From NCBI GenBank assembly GCA_007135745.1, contig SLIH01000295.1, forward strand, positions 1 through 11,526: a DNA stretch of 11,526 nucleotides. Direction: 5' to 3'. Under the pieces are notes generated by a model. The model had not been told where the DNA came from. It searched no databases and saw nothing but the letters and a program-made list of their open reading frames with translations. This DNA is from Halomonas sp. (GTDB lineage: Bacteria > Pseudomonadota > Gammaproteobacteria > Pseudomonadales > Oleiphilaceae). Positions 7,403-11,526 of this stretch are shown here, piece by piece. Both the position numbers and the translations under genes were made by a program. Each line of letters begins with the position of its first letter. The stretch's first letter is position 1.

Positions 7403-8080
7403 ATGGGTGCTGAATGGCTCATTGCCTTCCTGCTGGGGCTGGTAAGCAGTACCCACTGTGTCGGCATGTGCGGAGGTATTGTGGGTGCGCTGACGCTGAG
7501 TCTTTCCCCTGAGGTACGCCGCCGCCGATTCAGGTTTCTGCTATACAGTGCCCACTACCACATCGGGCGTATCGTCAGCTACATGGTGGCTGGTGCCCTG
7601 GTGGGTGGAGGCGCGGGGTTGTTTCAGAGCTTCGCGGGTGCCACCAGCGCCCTGGTCATGCGACTGGTGGGCGCGGGTTTTCTGGTCGCGGTGGGTCTTT
7701 ACATTGCGGGTTGGTTTCCGCGCTTTGTAAGGGTGGAGTCCCTCGGGCAGCCAGTCTGGCGCCGCCTGGATCCGCTGGCGCGGCGTCTGCTGCCGGTTCG
7801 AAGTCTGCCCCAGGCGTTCAGCTTTGGACTGGTTTGGGGATGGCTGCCCTGTGGGCTCGTATATTCGGCCTTGATCTACAGCCTCAGCACTGGTTCGTTG
7901 GGACAGGGCATGGCCGTGATGGGCTTTTTTGGACTGGGTACCATACCAGCACTTCTTGTGGTGGGACTGATGGCTGAGCGCGTCAGCCAGGTGATGAGGA
8001 AACCGGGCGTGCGGCAGGTGGCGGGCGTGTTGATTGTTGCCATGGCACCCGTGCCCTTTCTTCTCGAGCTGCATGGCTGA
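7403..8080 (+). CDS. COG2836 / DsbD_2 membrane protein (annotated as sulfite exporter TauE/SafE family)
   Basis: A polytopic inner-membrane protein of about 225 residues. Counting from the upstream ATG at 7400, it has HCVGMCGG (19-26) in the first helix and GWLPCGLVYSAL (147-158) in the second half, with C20, C24 and C151 as the family's conserved cysteines, and GLGTIPALL (178-186). About six hydrophobic helices are visible, separated by a basic loop (RRRFRF) and a central cytoplasmic segment (about 105-135). Databases often call this family a sulfite exporter, but it is related to the DsbD/CcdA fold and is commonly found near cbb3-oxidase assembly genes, so thiol or metal handling is as likely as sulfite export. 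ATG codons at 7400 and 7403 are adjacent; GGGG at 7393-7396 is better spaced for 7403. It is divergent from the copper receptor and preceded by an FNR-like box. Confidence 0.86.
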   Translation: MGAEWLIAFLLGLVSSTHCVGMCGGIVGALTLSLSPEVRRRRFRFLLYSAHYHIGRIVSYMVAGALVGGGAGLFQSFAGATSALVMRLVGAGFLVAVGLYIAGWFPRFVRVESLGQPVWRRLDPLARRLLPVRSLPQAFSFGLVWGWLPCGLVYSALIYSLSTGSLGQGMAVMGFFGLGTIPALLVVGLMAERVSQVMRKPGVRQVAGVLIVAMAPVPFLLELHG

Positions 8081-8126
8081 TTGGGTGCCAGGGGTTTGCA
8101 GGGTGGAATTGGAATAGGTAGTAGCT

Positions 8127-9095
8127 ATGTGGCGAACTGAGGTTGATACAGCATTAAAAGGTGATTCTCCGCAGCTGCAGTCCGTGCTGCGCTCGGCTCG
8201 TCTGGTCGCGGCGACGGATACAACCACGCTGCTTCTGGGTGAGACCGGCACCGGCAAGGAGTTGCTGGCCAGACTGCTGCATGAACACAGCCCCCGTCAC
8301 TCGGGACCATGGGTGGCCGTGAACTGCAGTGCTCTTCCGACTGAACTGGTGGAAGCGGAGCTGTTCGGATATCGTCGCGGTGCCTTCACCGGCGCGGTGC
8401 AGGATGGGGCGGGTTTCGTGCATCAGGCGGATGGCGGAACCCTGTTTCTGGATGAGATCGCGGAGCTTCCACTTGCTGGCCAGAGCAAACTGCTCCGGTT
8501 TCTGGAACAGGGGGAATGCCAGCGACTGGGTGCCTCCAGGCCTGAACAGTTGGACGTACGGATAATTGCCGCTACCCATCAGGATCTTGCTGCGCAGGTG
8601 GCGCAGGGCCGGTTCCGCTCCGATCTTTACTATCGCCTCAATATCATTCCGCTGGAACTGCCTCCTCTGCGTGAACGCCAGGGTGATGTTCGTTTGCTGA
8701 CCACTCATTTCGTTGAGGAGGTTGCCTGTTCCCATGGACTGGTTCCGCCGCGTTTCGCCCCCAGTGCGCTCGAACGCTTTGAGCAGCATGAGTGGCCGGG
8801 TAATGTGCGGGAGCTGAGGAATCTGGTGGAGCGCTGCGTGGTTCTTATGAGTGGCCGCACCATTGAGGCATCCGACCTCCCGGAAGGTTGGCTGCCGGAT
8901 ACCTGTGTTGCTGAGCAGGAGCTGCCTTTGCACCTCCCCACTGGCGGGGTCAGCCTTGAGAACGTTGAGGTAAGCCTTATAAGGCAGGCACTTGAACGTG
9001 AGGGCGGCAACCGAACAAAGGCCGCTCGCCTGCTCGGGCTGACCCGGGATACCCTCCTGTATCGCCTGAAGAAATATGCCCTCTCAGATTCCTGA
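8127..9095 (+). CDS. Sigma-54-dependent transcriptional activator, PspF-like architecture without a sensory domain
   Basis: An enhancer-binding protein that should remodel RNA polymerase-sigma54 at -24/-12 promoters. The 322-residue product starts almost directly with the AAA+ domain: Walker A GETGTGKE (38-45), the sigma54-contacting GAFTGA loop (85-90), Walker B GGTLFLDE (103-110), the arginine-finger segment FRSDLYYRLN (163-172) and sensor II WPGNVREL (223-230). A Fis-type helix-turn-helix follows at about 285-318 (NRTKAARLLGLTRDTLLYRL). No receiver, GAF or PAS domain precedes it, which is the layout and length of PspF, normally controlled by a partner protein such as PspA. No psp gene is adjacent here. 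It starts 46 bases after the COG2836 gene and is followed by an SRPBCC gene. All motifs needed for ATP hydrolysis and sigma54 contact are intact. Target promoters and controlling signal are unknown. Confidence 0.92.
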   Translation: MWRTEVDTALKGDSPQLQSVLRSARLVAATDTTTLLLGETGTGKELLARLLHEHSPRHSGPWVAVNCSALPTELVEAELFGYRRGAFTGAVQDGAGFVHQADGGTLFLDEIAELPLAGQSKLLRFLEQGECQRLGASRPEQLDVRIIAATHQDLAAQVAQGRFRSDLYYRLNIIPLELPPLRERQGDVRLLTTHFVEEVACSHGLVPPRFAPSALERFEQHEWPGNVRELRNLVERCVVLMSGRTIEASDLPEGWLPDTCVAEQELPLHLPTGGVSLENVEVSLIRQALEREGGNRTKAARLLGLTRDTLLYRLKKYALSDS

Positions 9096-9174
9096 TCAGG
9101 CGCTCCCTGGAAGCCTTTGATAACCGTCAATGCATTCCTCTATGGCGCTCTCTAATCTTGGATGACCCTGGATC

Positions 9175-9180
9175 AGGAGA
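9175..9180 (+). promoter_or_regulatory. Ribosome binding site deciding the SRPBCC start
   Basis: AGGAGA lies eight bases before the ATG at 9189 and five before a GTG at 9186. It falls inside the longer reading that begins at ATG 9162, which has no such site, so the shorter start is preferred. Confidence 0.7.
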
Positions 9181-9188
9181 GCGTCGTG

Positions 9189-9680
9189 ATGAACGAATTT
9201 GGCGAGGTGACTCAGACGGAGTCCGGTTACGAAGCACGGCTTGAGCGCTATGTGGCGCATGGCCAGCATGAGCTTTGGAAGATGCTGACTGATTCGGAAA
9301 AACTGCCCCGGTGGCTGGCTCCTGGATTCGTTGAGCAGCGTCAGGGTGGCCAGGCCAGAATTGATTTTGAAATGAGTGGGAGCACCATTGATTCCACGGT
9401 GACTGCCGTCGATCCGCCCTCCCTGCTGGAATATTCCTGGAGCAGTGGTGATGCGCCGCATCGCCCTTTGCGCTGGGAACTTAGCCCGGAAGGGGCTGGC
9501 GTGCGCCTGACACTGACTCTTCAGTTGCCGATCCATGAAAACGTTCCCATCGCCTGTGCCGGCTGGGAAGCGCATCTGGACATGCTGCTGGCGGCACTTG
9601 AGGGGGTGCCGATCAGCTTCCCCGTGCAGCGCTTCAAGGAAGCTCGGGGTTATTATGAGGAGCTTGTGCCCCAATCCTGA
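9189..9680 (+). CDS. SRPBCC / AHSA1-like ligand-binding domain protein
   Basis: A small soluble protein of 163 residues with the START/Bet v 1-like fold used to bind hydrophobic ligands or, in AHSA1 proteins, Hsp90-type partners. Recognisable are the N-terminal strand and helix ARLERYVAHGQHELWKMLTD followed by KLPRWLAPG, the central strand VTAVDPPSLLEYSWS, the PLRWELSPEGAGVRLTLT hairpin, and the long C-terminal helix beginning AGWEAHLDMLLAALEG. No signal peptide or membrane segment is present. An upstream ATG at 9162 would add nine residues, but the Shine-Dalgarno sequence at 9175-9180 favours 9189 (or GTG 9186). It follows the sigma-54 activator by 93 bases with no evident terminator between, so co-transcription is possible. 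Stand-alone SRPBCC proteins are functionally diverse, and no ligand can be named from sequence. Confidence 0.82.
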   Translation: MNEFGEVTQTESGYEARLERYVAHGQHELWKMLTDSEKLPRWLAPGFVEQRQGGQARIDFEMSGSTIDSTVTAVDPPSLLEYSWSSGDAPHRPLRWELSPEGAGVRLTLTLQLPIHENVPIACAGWEAHLDMLLAALEGVPISFPVQRFKEARGYYEELVPQS

Positions 9681-9693
9681 GCCCATGGTGTTC

Positions 9694-9754
9694 CCCAAGA
9701 CAGGGCGGAAGCAGGGTGGTATCGTCTGCTGTCTGAGCTGAATGCCGTCTTGGG
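9694..9754. repeat. Eight-base inverted repeat before the PEP/pyruvate-binding gene
   Basis: CCCAAGAC (9694-9701) and GTCTTGGG (9747-9754) are exact reverse complements separated by 45 bases. The right arm overlaps the only plausible Shine-Dalgarno-like sequence (GGGTG, 9752-9756) of the gene starting at 9763, so folding in mRNA could mask it. No T-run follows. The arms are short enough that chance is possible. Confidence 0.4.
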
Positions 9755-9762
9755 TGCCGCCT

Positions 9763-11526
9763 ATGGAATCAACGGATCAACAGACTGTTTTTACTGGGTT
9801 CCCCGCCCTGGATGATATTCTTGACAGTCTGCGTATCGGTGACAACGTTGTCTGGCGCGTTGAGCAGATTGAGGATTATCAGCGCTTCGTAGCACCCTTC
9901 GTGCAATCAGCGCTTGCCGAACAACGTGAGATCATTTACCTGCGTTTTGGCAACCATGCCCCTCTTGTCGAGCCCGGACCCGGGGTCACCATTGTCTCGA
10001 TTGACGCCCTGGGTGGTTTTGAAACCTTCACCGCCCACGTCTGGCGCCTGATCGAGGATCATGGCCGGGGCGCCTTCTACGTCTCTGACTGTCTGTCGGA
10101 TCTTCTGGATGCCTGGGTGACCGACATCATGGTCGGGAATTTCTTCCGGGTGGTCTGCCCCTTTCTTTACGAGCTCGATACCGTGGCGTATTTCGCGCTC
10201 TACACCCGCAGTCACTCCCAGAAGACGCTGAACCGCATCCGCGAGACGACTCAGGTACTGATTGATGTTCACCGGACACCCGAGAACGAAGTCTATCTGC
10301 AGCCGCTGAAGGTCTGGCAACGTTTTTCTCCCACCATGTTTCTGCTCCATCACCAGGAGGGCGAGCAGTTCCGGCCCATTACCGACAGCAGCGAGGCAAC
10401 CCGGCTTCAGGTGCAGCTGGAGCGGCGCCTTGCGGAAAACCGTGAACACCGCCTGTTGGATTACTGGGATCGTCTGTTCCTTCGGGTGTCAGAAGTTCTC
10501 AGTGAGGAAGGCGATTCATTTGACGATGACACCCTGCTGCGTCAGGTGGTCGAAATACTTGTTGGGCGTGATGCGAGGATGCTTGATCTCGCCACGCGCT
10601 TTCTGACATTGCAGGATGCGCTGGATATCCGGGCCCGGCTGATCGGGACAGGTTTTATCGGTGGCAAGGCCGCGGGGATGCTTGTCGCGCGCGCCATTCT
10701 GCTGGATCAGGATCCGGATTACTGGGCCCCCAGACTTGAACCCCATGACTCCTGGTACCTTGGATCCGATGTTTTCTATGCCTTTCTGGTGCATAACGGC
10801 TGGTGGCCGAGGCTGATGCGTCAGCGCACGGAAGAGGGCTATTTTCGGGAAGCGGATCTGTTGCGCCGGGTGATTCCCAATGGGGAACTGCCGCCGGAAG
10901 TGCGGCTGGAGTTGGAGCGCATGCTCGATTATTACGGTCAGTACCCGATACTGGTGCGCTCGAGCAGTTTGCTGGAAGACGGCTTTGGCAATGCCTTTGC
11001 CGGCAAATATGAAAGTGTCTTTCTGATCAATCAGGGGGATCCGGAAATCCGGCTGAGGGCGCTGGAGGATGCCGTACGCTCAATCTACGCCTCCACGCTC
11101 AGCGAGGATGCGCTGACCTACCGTCTGCGGCGTGGCCTTGAGGGGCGCGAAGAGCCCATGGCGCTGCTTTTTCAGCGGGTCAACGGTCGTTACCATGATC
11201 GGTTCTTTATGCCCGATGCAGCGGGCGTGGGCGTATCCCGCAATGCCTTTGTGTGGGATGGTGACATGGACCCTCGTGCGGGGATGGTTCGTCTGGTGAT
11301 GGGGCTGGGCACCCGTGCCGTGGACCGGATAGAGGGTGATCATGCTGCGGTTATTGCGCTGGATCAGCCGCGCAAGAAGCCCTACCGCAACGAGACTGAG
11401 AGTTACCGCTTCTCTCAGCACCAGGTTGATGTGCTTGATGTCAGCGGTGCAGGGCTCGTTTCTCAACCCCTTCAGGAATTGGTGCGTCATCTTCCGGACT
11501 CTACGATGCAATACCTCGCGGAGCAG
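9763..11526 (+). CDS. Degenerate KaiC/RecA-like domain fused to a PEP/pyruvate-binding (PPDK N-terminal) ATP-grasp domain, 3' end outside window
   Basis: The frame is open for 588 codons to the window edge. Residues 1 to about 200 follow the KaiC/RecA-like pattern: TGFPALDDILDSLRIGDNVVW (11-31) matches the segment before a P-loop, but where GxxGxGKT should be there is RVEQIEDYQRF (32-42), so the Walker A is absent. A Walker-B-like strand AFYVSD ends at D109. After a charged helical linker (about 215-290), GTGFIGGKAAGM (295-306), LVRSSSLLEDGFGNAFAGKYES (397-418) and MGLGTRAVDR (513-522) are the blocks of the nucleotide-binding domain of PEP synthase and pyruvate phosphate dikinase. Whether the phosphohistidine and PEP-binding domains follow cannot be seen. 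ATG 9742 is an alternative in-frame start directly after a stop; neither has a strong ribosome binding site. From memory, similar fusions occur in other proteobacteria with unknown function. It is not a standard PpsA. Confidence 0.82.
   Translation, partial: MESTDQQTVFTGFPALDDILDSLRIGDNVVWRVEQIEDYQRFVAPFVQSALAEQREIIYLRFGNHAPLVEPGPGVTIVSIDALGGFETFTAHVWRLIEDHGRGAFYVSDCLSDLLDAWVTDIMVGNFFRVVCPFLYELDTVAYFALYTRSHSQKTLNRIRETTQVLIDVHRTPENEVYLQPLKVWQRFSPTMFLLHHQEGEQFRPITDSSEATRLQVQLERRLAENREHRLLDYWDRLFLRVSEVLSEEGDSFDDDTLLRQVVEILVGRDARMLDLATRFLTLQDALDIRARLIGTGFIGGKAAGMLVARAILLDQDPDYWAPRLEPHDSWYLGSDVFYAFLVHNGWWPRLMRQRTEEGYFREADLLRRVIPNGELPPEVRLELERMLDYYGQYPILVRSSSLLEDGFGNAFAGKYESVFLINQGDPEIRLRALEDAVRSIYASTLSEDALTYRLRRGLEGREEPMALLFQRVNGRYHDRFFMPDAAGVGVSRNAFVWDGDMDPRAGMVRLVMGLGTRAVDRIEGDHAAVIALDQPRKKPYRNETESYRFSQHQVDVLDVSGAGLVSQPLQELVRHLPDSTMQYLAEQ

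Noticed and set aside
8083..8101. Possible sigma-54 -24/-12 promoter (TGG...TTGC) before the activator gene
   Set aside because: The distance between the GG and GC elements is about three bases too long, and the -24 element is poor.
7541..8257. 238-codon minus-strand open frame opposite the COG2836 gene and activator start
   Set aside because: The translation is rich in His, Gln and Ser with no domain, and it runs opposite two genes with clear motifs.
8154..8933. 259-codon minus-strand open frame opposite the sigma-54 activator
   Set aside because: The plus strand has every AAA+ motif intact, so this antisense frame is not a gene.

Overview
The window looks like ordinary chromosome from a moderately GC-rich Gram-negative bacterium. 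A TonB-dependent outer-membrane receptor establishes the Gram-negative envelope. The gene types (OprC-like copper receptor, COG2836 membrane protein, sigma-54 activator, FNR/Anr-type site) suggest a gammaproteobacterium of the Marinobacter/Pseudomonas type. That placement is an inference from gene content, not a measured match. There are nine protein-coding genes, one of them cut by the right edge. I see no rRNA, tRNA, CRISPR array, transposase or phage gene. Codon use looks uniform by eye.

Layout. Positions 1-201 are a non-coding leader with one short hairpin. 202-2143 holds a tight two-gene unit: a membrane-anchored PlsC-type acyltransferase and a gamma-glutamylcyclotransferase-like protein. 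2222-3241 encodes a CNNM/DUF21 membrane protein with poorly conserved CBS-like regions. 3242-3455 is a non-coding gap with a long near-perfect inverted repeat, a smaller hairpin and a strong ribosome binding site. 3456-5114 encodes a large FAD-binding dehydrogenase of the fumarate reductase/ketosteroid dehydrogenase superfamily. It converges on a minus-strand gene (5187-7160) for an OprC/NosA-type copper TonB receptor, whose rho-independent terminator lies at 5127-5154.

The receptor is divergent from a COG2836 (TauE/SafE-like, DsbD_2) membrane protein at 7403-8080. Between them, at 7363-7376, is a near-consensus FNR/Anr box. Copper uptake beside a family often found near cbb3 oxidase assembly genes, with an oxygen-responsive site, suggests copper supply under low oxygen. 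It then continues on the plus strand with a PspF-sized sigma-54 activator lacking a sensory domain (8127-9095), an SRPBCC/AHSA1-like protein (9189-9680), and the 5' part of a protein (9763 to the edge) joining a degenerate KaiC/RecA-like domain to a PEP/pyruvate-binding ATP-grasp domain.

The least understood gene is the last one: its P-loop is missing while the rest of the RecA-like fold pattern remains. I do not see a clearly new multi-gene system. The copper/oxygen locus and the KaiC-like/PPDK fusion deserve the closest look.
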